Of a DNA stretch of 64,000 nucleotides, positions 11,580-22,669 are shown in pieces. Each line of letters starts with the position of its first letter. Positions within the stretch are counted from its first letter, which is position 1. The position numbers were made by a program, and so were the translations under genes. The DNA is from Azorinus chamasolen (Eukaryota; Mollusca; Bivalvia; Cardiida; Solecurtidae), in contig OY755252.1 of the NCBI GenBank assembly GCA_963576725.1, positions 49,745,394-49,809,393 on the forward strand, in the 5' to 3' direction. The notes under the pieces are model-generated. The model searched no databases and had not been told where the DNA came from. It saw only the letters and a program-made list of their open reading frames with translations.

Positions 11580-12920
11580 TTGTTTTTGCCAGAGCTGTGT
11601 GTCCGCCACAAATTTCGGTCGCGCGTTTCTCTTTAATCAGTTGGGCTAGAGTCACTAAACTACACAGGAATGCTTACTAGCATGAGTTGTTGTACACCTG
11701 GGTTTTTTTAATTGTCTTTCCCTGCTAATTTTGGAGTTATTGCCCATGATGACTTAAAATTAGACAAACTTTGTGTCGCGCGTATATCTGAAACCGCTAG
11801 GGATACAAACAACCACAAACATCAAATGATTGTACACCAGCATGAGTTGTTGTGCACCTGGGTTTTTTAATTGTCTTCCCCTGGATGACCTTGGAGTTAT
11901 TGTCCCTTATATGATGACTTGAAATTAGAAAAACGTGTCGCGTGTATCTATGAAGCAGCTAGGGCTAGAGTCAATAAATGTCACAGGAATGTTCATCAGC
12001 ATGAGTTGTTGTGCACCTGTGGTTCCTGAATTGTCTATCCCTGATAATGGTTGAGTTATTGACCCTTATATAATAACTTAAAATTAGAGAAACTTTGTGT
12101 ATCTGAAACCAGTAGGGCTAGAGTCACCAATCTTCACAGGAATGTTCACCATGGTTTTTAGAAGATATTGCCCCGTATGACTTTAAATAAGACAAACATT
12201 ACTTTGTATCGCGCGCATCTCTGGATTCTGTAGGGCTAGAGTCACCAAACCTTCACAGGAATGTTGATCAGCATGACCTGTTGTTCTCCTGGGGTTTCTG
12301 AATTGTCTCACCATGATATTTGTTATGTAATTGCCCCTGCTATGATAACTTAAAATTAGTGTCGCGCGTATCTCTGAAACCAGTAGGGCTAGAGTCACCA
12401 CACTTCACAGGAATGCTCACCAGAATGAGTCGTTTTACAGGTATTTTAAAATTTTAGTTATTGCCCCGATGACTTAAAATTAGGCAAGCTTTGTATCGCA
12501 GGTATCTCTGAAACCACAAAGGCTAGAGCTACTAAACTTCACAGTAATGTTGACCAGTATGAGTTGTTGTGCACCTGAGTTTTTTTAATTGTCTCCTACT
12601 GATAACTGATGAGTTATTGTCCCTGATATGATAACTTAAAATTGCAGAAACTTTGTGTCACTCGTATCTCTGAAACCAGTTGGGCTAGTCACCAAACTTC
12701 AAAGGGATGTTCACCAGCATGAGTTTTTGTGCACCTGGTGTGTTTAAATTGTCTTCCCCTGATAAATATGCAGTTATTACACCAGTTGACTTAAATTTAG
12801 ACAAACTTTGTTTTGCGCGTATCTCTACAACCGCTAGGACTAGAGTCACCAAAATGTTGACCAGCATGAGCTGTTGCGCACCTGGGGTTTTTGTATTGTC
12901 TCCCCAGATAATTGTTTAGT
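11580..12920. repeat. Tandem array of 115-160-bp units (about 9 copies)
   Basis: Successive units share GTCGCGCGTATCTCTGAAAC, then TAGGGCTAGAGTCACCAAAC, then CACAGGAATGTTCACCAGCA, then TGAGTTGTTGTGCACCTGG, ending in GATAACTTAAAATTAGAC. Anchor positions are near 11618, 11774, 11935, 12093, 12206, 12360, 12493, 12653 and 12808. Units vary by indels, so reading frames are not preserved and the short ORFs are incidental. Confidence 0.8.
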
Positions 12921-13064
12921 TACAGACATTACTCTTGTGTATTGGAAAGACAATAGGGGGAGACATTTTAAGTGACACAAACAAACCTCTAGTTTAACAG
13001 GTGGTCGGTTGAGAATTATTCCTCTTAATATTTTATTGTACAAAAATAAGGTGTGTATTCAAGT

Positions 13065-13260
13065 ACTAAACTTATCCGTGTTCCGCCAAACCTCGTGTTG
13101 TGACCACTCTTTAGAATGAACTTGAAACCCCGTGTAGCTCGGCGTCTCATCTGGATCCATTTTAAGGTCTAAAAGCGGTACACAACATATGCTTTGGTGG
13201 AGAAATAAAGAAGCAATTCTTAAAAATGTTTAAATGTACACGGTTTATTTATTCCATCGA
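13065..13260. repeat. Snap-back element, 'CACCAAACCCTAT' family, copy 2
   Basis: The arms are TTCCGCCAAACC near 13080 and GCTTTGGTGGAGAAATAAAG near 13190-13210, with GACCACTCTTTAGAATG inside. The centre has gained half of the palindrome family (GTAGCTCGGCGTCTCATC near 13135), a nested insertion or recombination between two dispersed families. Confidence 0.5.
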
Positions 13261-13520
13261 TGCATTAACAACAATAGCATGTCCATATAGACACATACTC
13301 ATAAAATGAACATGTCATTTCCTCAACCTTAAATGTTTCAATGCCACTGAATGTCGTCTAAATGTAATGTCGATTATTACAATTTTCCTTGTTTAATGTT
13401 GTCCCCTTTCTTTTAAAATGACATAACGGTAACAAACAGTTTAAACGTGATTGTCTCATCTGGATCCAAATGTTGGTTTGCAAATGTAAGCAAATATTCG
13501 CCATTGCATACACAATGAAA
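13261..13520. other. Unassigned intron 2 sequence
   Basis: AT-rich sequence with one half-palindrome (GTCTCATCTGGATCC near 13452). Nothing else was recognised. Confidence 0.5.
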
Positions 13521-13695
13521 CAGAGCTACAGATAAAGATACGTATCAAATTACTAAAATTGTCATTTCTTTACCAAAACCTATACTGTTACCAATCTTTG
13601 GAATCTTTTCTAAGGGATTACTGTATGGGGTTTTGTTGGTAAATAAAGGAAATATACTTGAAAATGTTTAAACTTACGCATCTTATCTGGACCCC
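13520..13695. repeat. Snap-back element, 'CACCAAACCCTAT' family, copy 3
   Basis: The degenerate arms TTTCTTTACCAAAACCTATA (13565-13584) and GGGGTTTTGTTGGTAAATAA (13628-13647) are followed by the family flank TTGAAAATGTTTAAACTTAC. The element lies only about 30-80 bp upstream of the exon 3 acceptor, so a hairpin could form in the pre-mRNA close to the polypyrimidine tract. Confidence 0.55.
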
Positions 13696-13724
13696 TGTTT
13701 AAAAAGATATTTTTTCTGTTACAG

Positions 13725-13841
13725 AACGTCGAGAATGTTTTGATACGGAGTTTCGTTGTCATGACGAGGAATGCATCACGATCGGCTACCTGTGTGATGG
13801 ACAACCTCACTGCAAAGATGGCAGCGACGAAGTGAATTGTG
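13725..13841 (+). CDS. Exon 3: LDLa module (canonical)
   Basis: The acceptor is ATTTTTTCTGTTACAG (13709-13724) and the donor is GTAAGC at 13842. The exon is 117 nt, phase 1-1. The product [12 protein letters not shown], then [18 protein letters not shown] and [10 protein letters not shown] has six cysteines with 6, 4, 6, 5 and 8 residues between them, plus the conserved F-x-C and C-I positions. The calcium site is essentially complete in DGSDE and CDG, although the usual D before cysteine V is H. This is the most family-typical module in the window and a good reference for judging the others. Its last G joins AG of exon 4 to make Glu. Confidence 0.92.
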
Positions 13842-14405
13842 GTAAGCTCTTAACGCATCAGTCCATGTACATGCGCCTTTGTGCCTCTGCAAACAGAGCA
13901 GACGCAAACAAACTTTCCCGTGTCCATGTGTGCCTATAACATTTCATGATATTTATATTCATTAAGTCATTATTTCTTGCATGATTATTCATGTAGACAA
14001 CAGTTAACCGTTTCCTTCATATAAACGCCTTTTCGTGCATTAGCAAATAGAGAATACCCATATCAGACGGCCCCTGTAGGGGTCGTATGATCAGAGTATG
14101 TCCTGTTTGCTACTGGACTGTGATAGATCTGTTTCTTTATTTTCTGACACATTTACAATGTCCCACCTTCCACATCTCATTATCACTATTTTTTCTATGA
14201 ATATTGAAATTTGGACTAAATGTAGAACAGTGAAGGGGGTAATAATTGGAATCAGATAATGCCATACATGTACACTTACGAATTCACGTCTGGAATCAGA
14301 TGTCATACACTTACGAGTTCACGTCTGAACTCAGATAATGTCATACACTTACGAATTCACGTCTGAACTCGTAGTAAGCTGAAATTGTGATCATGTGTTA
14401 TACAA
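13842..14405. other. Start of intron 3
   Basis: It contains a snap-back copy at about 14045-14110 (ATCAGACGGCCCCTGTAGGG ... GTATGATCAG) and three direct copies of a 45-50-bp unit (CATACACTTACGANTTCACG followed by TCTGAACTCAGATAATGT) at about 14270-14370. Confidence 0.55.
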
Positions 14406-14409
14406 AAAT

Positions 14410-15374
14410 AACTCACATTGATATGCGTATAACTGTGTTAGCACAATCCATCATACAGTGATAGGCGTATAACTGTTAACACAGTCCATCATACAGTGAT
14501 AGGCGTATAACTGTGTTAGCACAGTCCATCATACAGTGAAAGGCGTATAACTGTGTTAGCACAGTCCATCATACAGTGAAAGGCGTATAACTGTGTTAGC
14601 ACAGTCCATCATACAGTGATAGGCGTATAACTGTGTTAGCACAGTCCATCATACAGTGATAGGCGTATAACTGTCCATCATACAGTAATAGGCGTATAAC
14701 TGTGTTAACATAGTCCATCATACAGTAATAGGCGTATAACTGTCCATCATACAGTGATAGGCGTATAACTGTGTTAACATAGTCCATCATACAGTGATAG
14801 GCGTATAACTGTGTTAGCACAGTCCATCATACAGTGATACGCGTATAACTGTGTTAGCACAGTCCATCATACAGTGATAGGCGTATAACTGTGTTAGCAC
14901 AGTCCATCATACAGTGATACGCGTATAACTGTGTTAACACAATCCATCATACAGTGATATGCGTATAACTGTTAGCACAGTCCATCATACAGTGATAGGC
15001 GTATAACTGTGTTAGCACAGTCCATCATACAGTGATAGGCGTATAACTGTGTTAACACAGTCCATCATACAGTGATAGGCGTATAACTGTGTTAGCACAG
15101 TCCATCATACAGTGATAGGCGTATAACTGTGTTAGCACAGTCCATCATACAGTGATAGGCGTATAACTGTGTTAACACAGTCCATCATACAGTGATAGGC
15201 GTATAACTGTGTTAACACAGTCCATCATACAGCGATAGGCGTATAACTGTGTTAGCACAGTCCATCATACAGTGATAGGCGTATAACTGTGTTAGCACAG
15301 TCCATCATACAGTGATAGGCGTATAACTGTGTTAACACAGTCCATCATACAGTGATAGGCGTATAACTGTGTTA
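14410..15374. repeat. 40-bp tandem array, left part
   Basis: The unit is AGTCCATCATACAGTGATAG then GCGTATAACTGTGTTAGCAC. About 24 units occur, with GTGTTAACAC variants and a few units lacking the last 13-14 bases. The array is broken at 15374 by a DNA transposon and continues at 17506. Confidence 0.92.
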
Positions 15375-17505
15375 CAGTGGTAAATACGCTATTCCTACCC
15401 ACTTAACGCGTTTCTTACGCGTTACCTAACCGTTCGTTAACCGTTTCTTAGCCGTTTCGTTAAACGGGTTTCTAACCGTTTGTTTACGCGTACCTTAACG
15501 CGTTTCCTAAACGTTTAAGAGCCCGGATGAAAGGGGAGTAATCATGGACGAAAGGGGGGTAACCCTTGATATGGCCTTTATTTGAAATGGGAGACTTTCT
15601 CATTTACCTGTTGGACACTCCTGATATGTAAAATTAAGATTTCAAAAACATAGTGACAGTAACAAACAGTTTTGATCCAGATAAAATGCCGAGTTACTCG
15701 GCGTCTCATCTGGGTCCAAAACATTTTGCGTCTCATCTGGATCTAAACTGTTTGCAAAGGTTATCACAGATCCGACATTGGCAGCGAAAGGGTTAACAGT
15801 ATTAAAACTTTTAATTCTCGTTCCATTTCCATAAGATCTAGCTAGATCTAGATCTCATGGCGTTCATCTATGTGTTTTAAAATGACATTTTCGCTACTGT
15901 ACGTACAGTACCGTAGAAGATATAGTATAAGTATTTTACAATAGATCTAGATCATATCAATCTAAACTATCGTTAAAACTAGAATTTTTATTAATCTTAA
16001 TTGGTCTAAACGTTTGGATTTAACTTTGTGCTGAGCCATAGATCTACAATTATACAAAACATAGTTTTCTTGTATTTTGGAGAAGCTATAAAACATACTT
16101 TCAGATCATTGGGCACATTATTTGGTATTTCTGTTGCGTAATAGTTCGCAACTTTGTTGATAAGAAAGCAGCGGTGTGATCACTGTCAAGACCATTGTCC
16201 CCTGCTGAGAAAATAGCCAGGGGATTTACTGACCATCTTGCATCTTTGATCGTATATTTAGGCTGGGTAAATAATAAAGCCTTCAACTAAGACAATTTAT
16301 TTTCATGCATTCATAACAATTATAGAGTTAGTATTTTTTAAATATTCGAATGCGGGGAACAAAAGTACTGACATTTGAAAGCAGTGTAAACACAGACACT
16401 ATAGCTACAAAATCAGGGTGTAGATCAGGGTCTTCACTAGTATTTTCATAGGTCTAATTAAAATCATCTAGCAAATATAAGCCTGGTAATAGAGAATGGA
16501 ATATACAGTTAAACAGTGATGGGCCATTCCACTTTTAAATTTCGGCATACAAAGGTTTAATCTTAACAAAGTAATAAAATAATAAGATTTTTTTCATAGT
16601 TATATGTGAGCATGAAATATGCTTATTTGTTTAAAACGCTTTAGATCTACCTCATAATGATGAAAACACCTTTGAAAACGTAAAAGTTTCAGATCAGATT
16701 GCTCGCTCGGAAGCCGTTTGATCTTGGGTCTGCATTATTTGCTTATCCTATAACATACACATGGATTTAACACTCTAACGCTTTTGCAAACAGAGTAAAC
16801 CTAGACATGAAGGTTCTTGGAGGGATTGTCGGACCAGAGTCCACTCTGCTTATGAAATTATAAGAGTTGACTATATTTTCTACAAATATCAAAAAGGCGT
16901 GTGCACTTATACCGTTGTTAAATTCAGCAAGATCTAATAAATACTCATGATGTCATTCTTTCTGACAGAAATATTCAAATGGGAAAGGGTTAAGAAATAG
17001 AATAGATCTGAATTCTTTAGTAGGTTTCTTCATTCTAGATCCAAAATTTGGTGGTTTACTTTGTGACAGTTTTTTTTTTATCTGAAATGTAGAAACCTAC
17101 TCAAAAAGAACTAATTCTTCAATCCATTTGTTTGATTTACAGTGGATATCTGATATTATAGCTTTGTACAAACATATCGTTACCTAAATGAGCAAATCGT
17201 CGACACTAGCCGGGATTGAACCGCTAAACGTTCGTTGAATGACGAATCGATTCTTTTTTTGGCTAACCCGTTTCATTCGGACTTTTTTGAAAACGGCTAT
17301 TATCGATAAGATCCGAAATCTCCGCATGTAACGGGAAATTTATGCACCTACCGCAACTTCTTTGGTATAATCGTTTCTTTACGCGTTTAACGCGTGTAGA
17401 CCGTTTATCTCGTAACCGTTCGTTAACCGTTCGTTAACCGTTCACTACCCGTTTCTTACGCGTAGAAAAACGGGTAAATGGGTAGGAATAGCGTATTTAC
17501 CACTG
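15375..17505. mobile_element. 2.1-kb TA-flanked DNA transposon, copy A (non-autonomous)
   Basis: The ends are CAGTGGTAAATACGCTATTC and its complement GAATAGCGTATTTACCACTG. Long inverted terminal regions are full of roughly 10-bp repeats of the AACCGTTCGTT / ACGCGTTT type. TA flanks both sides (15373-15374 and 17506-17507). It sits inside a 40-bp array unit (GTGTTA|GCACAG), so the empty site is known from neighbouring units and the target duplication is exactly TA. CAGT ends with a TA target suggest the Tc1/mariner group (inference). The longest open frame (61 codons, minus, 16101-16286) resembles no transposase I know. The interior carries palindrome-family (about 15660-15755) and snap-back (about 16690-16860) sequence, which is also present in copy B. 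Confidence 0.88.
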
Positions 17506-17672
17506 TAGCACAGTCCATCATACAGTGATAGGCGTATAACTGTGTTAGCACAGTCCATCATACAGTGATAGGCGTATAACTGTGTTAACATATTTCATCA
17601 TACAGTGATAGGCGTATAACTGTCCATCATACAGTAATAGGCGTATAACTATGTTAACACAGTCCATTATAC
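17506..17672. repeat. 40-bp tandem array, right part
   Basis: The array resumes in mid-unit after the transposon (TAGCACAGTCCATCATACAG) for about four units, the last ones degenerate, then passes into the 37-bp array. Confidence 0.9.
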
Positions 17673-17689
17673 AGACGACCTTTGGCACA

Positions 17690-18560
17690 TTTGCAAACAT
17701 AGTAAACTCAAATCAGACAGCTATGTGGACTCACTATTCGTAACTCAAATCAGACAGCTCTTTGGGGTCTCTATTCGTAACTCAAATCAGACAGCTCTGT
17801 GGGGTCTCTATTCGTAAATCAAATCAGACAGCTCTGTGGGGTCTCTATTCGTAACTCAAATCAGACAGCTCTGTGGGGTCTCTATTCGTAACTCAAATCA
17901 GACAGCTCTGTGGGCTCTCTATTCTTAACTCAAATCAGACAGCTCTGTGGGCTCTCTATTCGTAAACTCAAATCAGACAGATCTGCGGACTCACCATTCG
18001 TAACTCAAATCAGACAGCTATGTGGGGTCTCTATTCGTAACTCAAATCAGACAGCTCTGTGGTATCTCTATTCGTAACTAAAATCAGACAGCTCTGTGGG
18101 CTCTCTATTCGTAACTCAAATCAGACAACTATTTGAGTTCACTATTCGTAACTCAAATCAGACAGCTCTGTGGGCTCTCTATTCGTAACTCAAATCAGAC
18201 AGCTATGTGGGGTCTCTATTCGTAACTCAAATCAGACAGCTCTGTGGGGTCTCTATTCGTAACTCAAATCAGACAATTCTGTGGGCTCTCTATTCGTAAC
18301 TCAAATCAGACAGCTATTTGGGTTTATTATTCCTAACTCAAATCAGACAGCTCTGTGGGGTCTCTATTCGTAACTCAAATCAGACAATTCTGTGGGCTCT
18401 CTATTCGTAACTCAAATCAGACAGCTATTTGGGTTTATTATTCCTAACTCAAATCAGACAGCTCTGTAGGGTCTCTATTCGTAACTCAAATCAGACAGAT
18501 CTGTGGACTCGCTATTCGTAACTCAAATCAGACAGCTCTGTGGGCTGTGTATTCGTTTAT
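17690..18560. repeat. 37-bp tandem array derived from a snap-back element
   Basis: The unit is AACTCAAATCAGACAGCTCT then GTGGGGTCTCTATTCGT, about 23 copies with variants (GGGCTCTC, TTTGGGTTTATTATTCC). The array starts from TTTGCAAACATAGTAAACTC (17688-17707) and ends in TTCGTTTATGGAATTATAA (18553-18571). These match the left (TTTGCAAACAGAGTAGACCC) and right (TTTGCTTATGAAATTATAA) ends of the dispersed snap-back family, which indicates that the array grew inside one such element. Confidence 0.88.
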
Positions 18561-18571
18561 GGAATTATAAA

Positions 18572-21050
18572 GATCTGAATCTAAAGCTTCTGTCACAGTC
18601 AAAACGTTCCTTGTTAATACATGTGCACCATTATAATCATTCCTGCTATGAATATGTGTGGAGGAAATGGTTAAACGTGTGTTCATTTCAGGCGAGACCT
18701 ATAAAAATCACATTCTTTCGAGGATTGCACTTAGACTATTAGGACCGACGTGACAGGATATTGTGACAGCGTTCGATATAAAATTCGACAACATAACAGT
18801 GCTTGGCACTTCAACCCTTTCCTTTATGAATTTTCATGTAAGAGAAAATGACAGTATGAATATTAGTAAGTGCATTGACAACGACCAATGAACACTGTCC
18901 ATATTAGAAAATATAGAGCAGAAACTGTACAGTTACATCTATAGTATTCCATGACTAAACAGAGCAGAGCAGACCCTGGACAGACGGTGCATACGGTAGC
19001 TATCTATTCGGGGTATACTCGGGGCCAAGGTGTCAAATGTGCTCTATATGAGGGAAAGGGTTAACGAGCTAAGAAAAGCTTTTCTGTACCAGAATATGCA
19101 TACGGGACATCAACCATCCTCCACATGTACTACTGTAAAGCTACTCTAATCCTGACAAACAAAATGGTACAAATATAGATTTTAAAATCACTTGGCAGCT
19201 TAATGCAGGATGAAATTCCTGTTGGAGTTTTCTGTATGACCTTACCCTGCATTAAGCAGTCACCTACCCAAAAGAGCTAATTTCTTCTTTATCAAAATTC
19301 CGGTTGAGAAGGATTTTACTGTATACGGACACAGGATTAAACCATATAACTTCACTAGCAAAACTGTATGGGAGCTTTCTTGTGGTTCTGTTTGTTTGTT
19401 TCATTTAACGTTTTTACTTGACGAAAATATCCTTGAAGGACATTATTTTATCATATAATCTGCCTTGTGGGAGTGCCGCAATAGAGTGCTGTAAATAGCG
19501 AAAATGCACTAGTGCATTTTATGCAAATTAACAATCATTAGCCAATCGTAGAGATCATTTAAGCGTTTGCCAATCGTAGCGATCCGTTAGCGTCGTCCGT
19601 TGTATTACTACGCTGTTTGTAAGCAATGGCCGGAACAGTCGTCAGCTATAGCCTGTTTCATTTTCTATTTTTAAGGCTTATGTTATAAAAAGAATATTCT
19701 ATATAGATCATATTTTACATTGTATTACACTTTATACATTCGGTTGCGAAATAATGGTTTCAGTGATTTATTCCGTATTAGATCACTGTTCGGAGCTGAC
19801 ACGCGGACCCTTTGGCTGTAAAGTTTATGCATTGCTACCAAATATTGTCGTTTGTCAAATGTTTATATGCTAGTTTTCTCCTTGTTTGAAATAAATGCAT
19901 TATTATAGTACCAAACAGCAATCGTCTCATCTGGATTCAAAGTGTTTGTATAGGACACCACACATTCGCAATTGGCAGCAAAGTAATTAAAAGCATACAC
20001 AAATCAAGGTTACGGCCATCACACAACAGCCGATGTGATAGACGATGTGTGTGCAGTGATTTATTGTGAATTTGAACTTTAATCACTGTTAGGCTTGTCT
20101 TTAATCACTGTTAGGCTTCTTTCTTGTTTAAATGTAGAAGCAGACATGTCCTGTTTAAATAAAGAACGTTATTGCCTTCGCAAAGTTCAGTATCCGATAT
20201 GTGAGATATAAGCAATCTGTGGACCAATCTCGGTTGAGTCTGTTTACAAATGCGTCAAAATTTGAGATTATCAAGTACTGATGGAACGTCTAAAGTATTC
20301 ATACTTTAATATTTACATTCGCCCTGCAACGTCCTTATATAACCTTATTCTAAAAAGAAAGTTGCATTTTCCCATGAACGTTCATTTCAATACCGGTTTG
20401 AGTCGGTTCTCCTTTTCCCAGAATTCCGCTGTGTAAGCGCGGAGTAATACTGTACTGACCCAGTTATGACCTATTTTAAGATTTATCAATGGGAAATCGA
20501 TACGTTCATGGAGAACACGGCCCTGAAAATTTGAAATGTGGCATCTTCTTACTGAGAATTATCGCTTGAATACATAATATTGCCAACTTTAACAGCCATG
20601 GCGTATCAAAATATATTATCAAGTAATGAGTGAAGCATAAATAAGTCAATGTCCTTACCGTTAACAAAGAAAAATCCGAGAATAAAATCCAACGTTGTGA
20701 CCCGCTTTCGATCAAGCATGGCGGGTGAGTAAATTGGCTTCGACACCGCGACCTACATTTAAGAAGATGCTTTAATACCAACATTTCGTAAATATATATG
20801 ATTTGAAATATCTCGATAATCTTTTCTTTAAACATAGCTGGACAATTTACTGATTAAACTCTTGTATTCATTCTATATTTATAATATGTGTTTGGGACTA
20901 TTTTTCATACCATATATAGAGATCCTACTACGTTAGAAACGAAACTGGCAACGACCTAGATAGCGGCGATTACGTGACCGGTATATAATATTTAAAAAAG
21001 AAATCCGTTGAAATATAAGAAATACAATGGAATATAAATATAAGAAATAA
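18572..21050. other. Intron 3, sparse repeats only
   Basis: No exon was recognised. A degenerate snap-back copy lies near 18955-19020, a fragment of the 'CAGTARAACCTG' MITE near 19190-19325 (CAGCTTAATGCAGG ... CCCTGCATTAAGC), a half-palindrome (GTCTCATCTGGATTC) near 19923, and a short direct repeat (TTTAATCACTGTTAGGCTT) at 20079 and 20101. A 109-codon minus-strand ORF at 20506-20835 resembles nothing and is AT-rich. Confidence 0.5.
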
Positions 21051-21052
21051 AT

Positions 21053-21245
21053 GACGTGCTCCCGGTGTTCATGAGGTTATGCAACGCATAGCTTTACGAG
21101 CAAAGTTAGTGAACTCCCGGTGTTCATGAGGTTATGCAACGCATAGCTTTACGAGCAAAGATTCACGTGAAGCCCTTCGGGCTTCACTAACTTTGCTCGT
21201 AAAGCTATGCGTTGCATAACCTCATGAACACCGGAAGCACGTCAT
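21053..21245. repeat. Inverted repeat with duplicated left arm
   Basis: The arm CGGTGTTCATGAGGTTATGC + AACGCATAGCTTTACGAGCA occurs twice in direct orientation (from about 21062 and about 21118) and once inverted (about 21189-21235). The outer edges TGACGTGCT and AGCACGTCA are also inverted. The loop contains its own small hairpin (GTGAAGCCCTTCGGGCTTCAC). This is a foldback element in which one arm has been tandemly duplicated. Confidence 0.85.
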
Positions 21246-22105
21246 TCATTTCTTAAATGGACGCCACGTTGGAGACAGTTTGTAAATAAAGAACATTACG
21301 TTGGTCACGTGAATCCGGACAGCTGTCTGTGTGATAGGTATTTGCAAAATTTGTTCACTTCTACAATTAAGACCCAGTTATGAGTAAGTAATTACCTGTT
21401 TCTGATTCCACGTTCATAAATCAAAGTCAGGTACCATGTTTATTTCCGTATCGCTCGCTGTGACCAAGCTTCAACCAGGTTAACCTAAGGTCTGGCCAAC
21501 ACCGCCATATAACTAAATGTAGAGGCGAAATCAAGAATAATAACAGGGTCATGGCAAATATTGACAGGGCGCCAAAATGTCTAATGTCTAACGTTATATA
21601 ACGGATCATAACGGAACCCATCGTATCATAATTTGACAGTGTGACATAAGGTCGCATTACAGGGAATGTACGTACAGCTAGAACAGAGTGTGCCATATAG
21701 CAGTTCATGCACATCGTGTAAACAAATGCAACAAAATGTAACAACCGGCAGTTGGTTCCCACTGTACGTTCTATCACGTGTTTATTACATTGCAACCACG
21801 TTGCATAAAGCTGTGGCCACGTTGTCGTTCGTCATGGGGAAAGTCATCGGATATTAAAAATGTCCAAAATTAAAATGACCATTTTTCATGTTGCAATGTG
21901 ACGTAATACAAACTGTACAATGTAACGACGCCGAAAATGATTTTACATAGTCAAAGTGTACATTATCTAATTTTACATGGTCTAATTGCGATACGCGAGT
22001 ACACCGTGACATGTACAATGAAATAACACGTAACAGTTGATTCACTAATTGTTTTTAAATTAGTTTGCATTTAAAGAACATATAAAAGTACAAAATCTAA
22101 TACAT
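21246..22105. other. Unassigned intron 3 sequence
   Basis: Short ORFs occur on both strands (for example 21427-21795 minus and 21666-21857 plus), but none resembles a known domain, and they overlap each other antisense. No repeat was recognised. Confidence 0.45.
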
Positions 22106-22109
22106 CATT

Positions 22110-22215
22110 TAACCCTTCACTCGATAAATGCGCCTGTATGCCTTTGCAAACAGAGTAGATCCAGATCAGTGGGCTCCTGAAGAAATAGTCTGATCAGAGT
22201 TTGCATTGTTCGCTT
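22110..22215. repeat. Snap-back element copy
   Basis: It begins AACCCTTCACTCGATAAATG, then TTTGCAAACAGAGTAGATCC, a degenerate stem GATCAGTGGGCTCCTG / AATAGTCTGATCAGAG, and ends TTCGCTTATGGAATTA. This is the family layout (left flank, GATCAGACGG stem, right flank). Confidence 0.6.
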
Positions 22216-22234
22216 ATGGAATTACTGAGCGAGC

Positions 22235-22390
22235 AGAAGATAAATGTACGTACTCAAATACTAAAATAGTCATTTCTTCACCAGGCCCTATGTTATGACC
22301 ACTCTTTAGAAACGTCACAACATAGCGTTTGGTGCAGAAAAAAGGTTATTCTTGAAAATATTTTAATTTACGCATCTTATCTGGAGCTCT
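22235..22390. repeat. Snap-back element, 'CACCAAACCCTAT' family, copy 4
   Basis: The arms TTTCTTCACCAGGCCCTATG (22273-22292) and CATAGCGTTTGGTGCAG (about 22321-22337) surround GACCACTCTTTAGAAACGTC. The family flank TTCTTGAAAATATTTTAATT follows. Confidence 0.6.
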
Positions 22391-22440
22391 GGAACTGAGT
22401 GGATGTACTTGTTCACTATGAAGGAAGAGTTGATCATGGC

Positions 22441-22669
22441 TATTGTATTTTTTCAGATTATCACTTTCCCCGAGACTACATTGTAGGGTTATTGTATATT
22501 TTTCAGATGATTACTTTCTTTGCGACGAGGGGTATTCTATATTTTTCAGATGGTCACTTTCTTTGTGACGAGTGTTGTTTATTTTTCAGATGGTCACTTT
22601 CTTTGTGACGAGAGTTGTTTATTTTTCAGAGGATCACTTTCTTTGTGACGAGGATTGTTTATTTTTCAG
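22441..22669 (+). repeat. Six tandem splice acceptors before exon 4
   Basis: A unit made of TGTTTATTTTTCAG plus the first 25 or so bases of exon 4 (GATCACTTTCTTTGTGACGAG) is repeated. CAG acceptors end at 22456, 22506, 22549, 22589, 22629 and 22669; the last four are exactly 40 bp apart. Only the last opens exon 4 correctly. Translation from 22549 or 22629 in the exon frame reaches TGA (in CTTTCTTTGTGA) after one unit, because 40 is not a multiple of three. The copies are therefore functional-looking acceptors that would produce truncated messages. Confidence 0.85.

Noticed and set aside
17690..18560. CRISPR-like regular repeats
   Set aside because: Units are directly contiguous with no unique spacers, the genome is eukaryotic, and no cas genes are present. 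The same applies to the other tandem arrays.
21427..21857. Overlapping 122-codon minus and 63-codon plus ORFs
   Set aside because: Mutually antisense, no known motif, and no splice context consistent with the LDLa gene.
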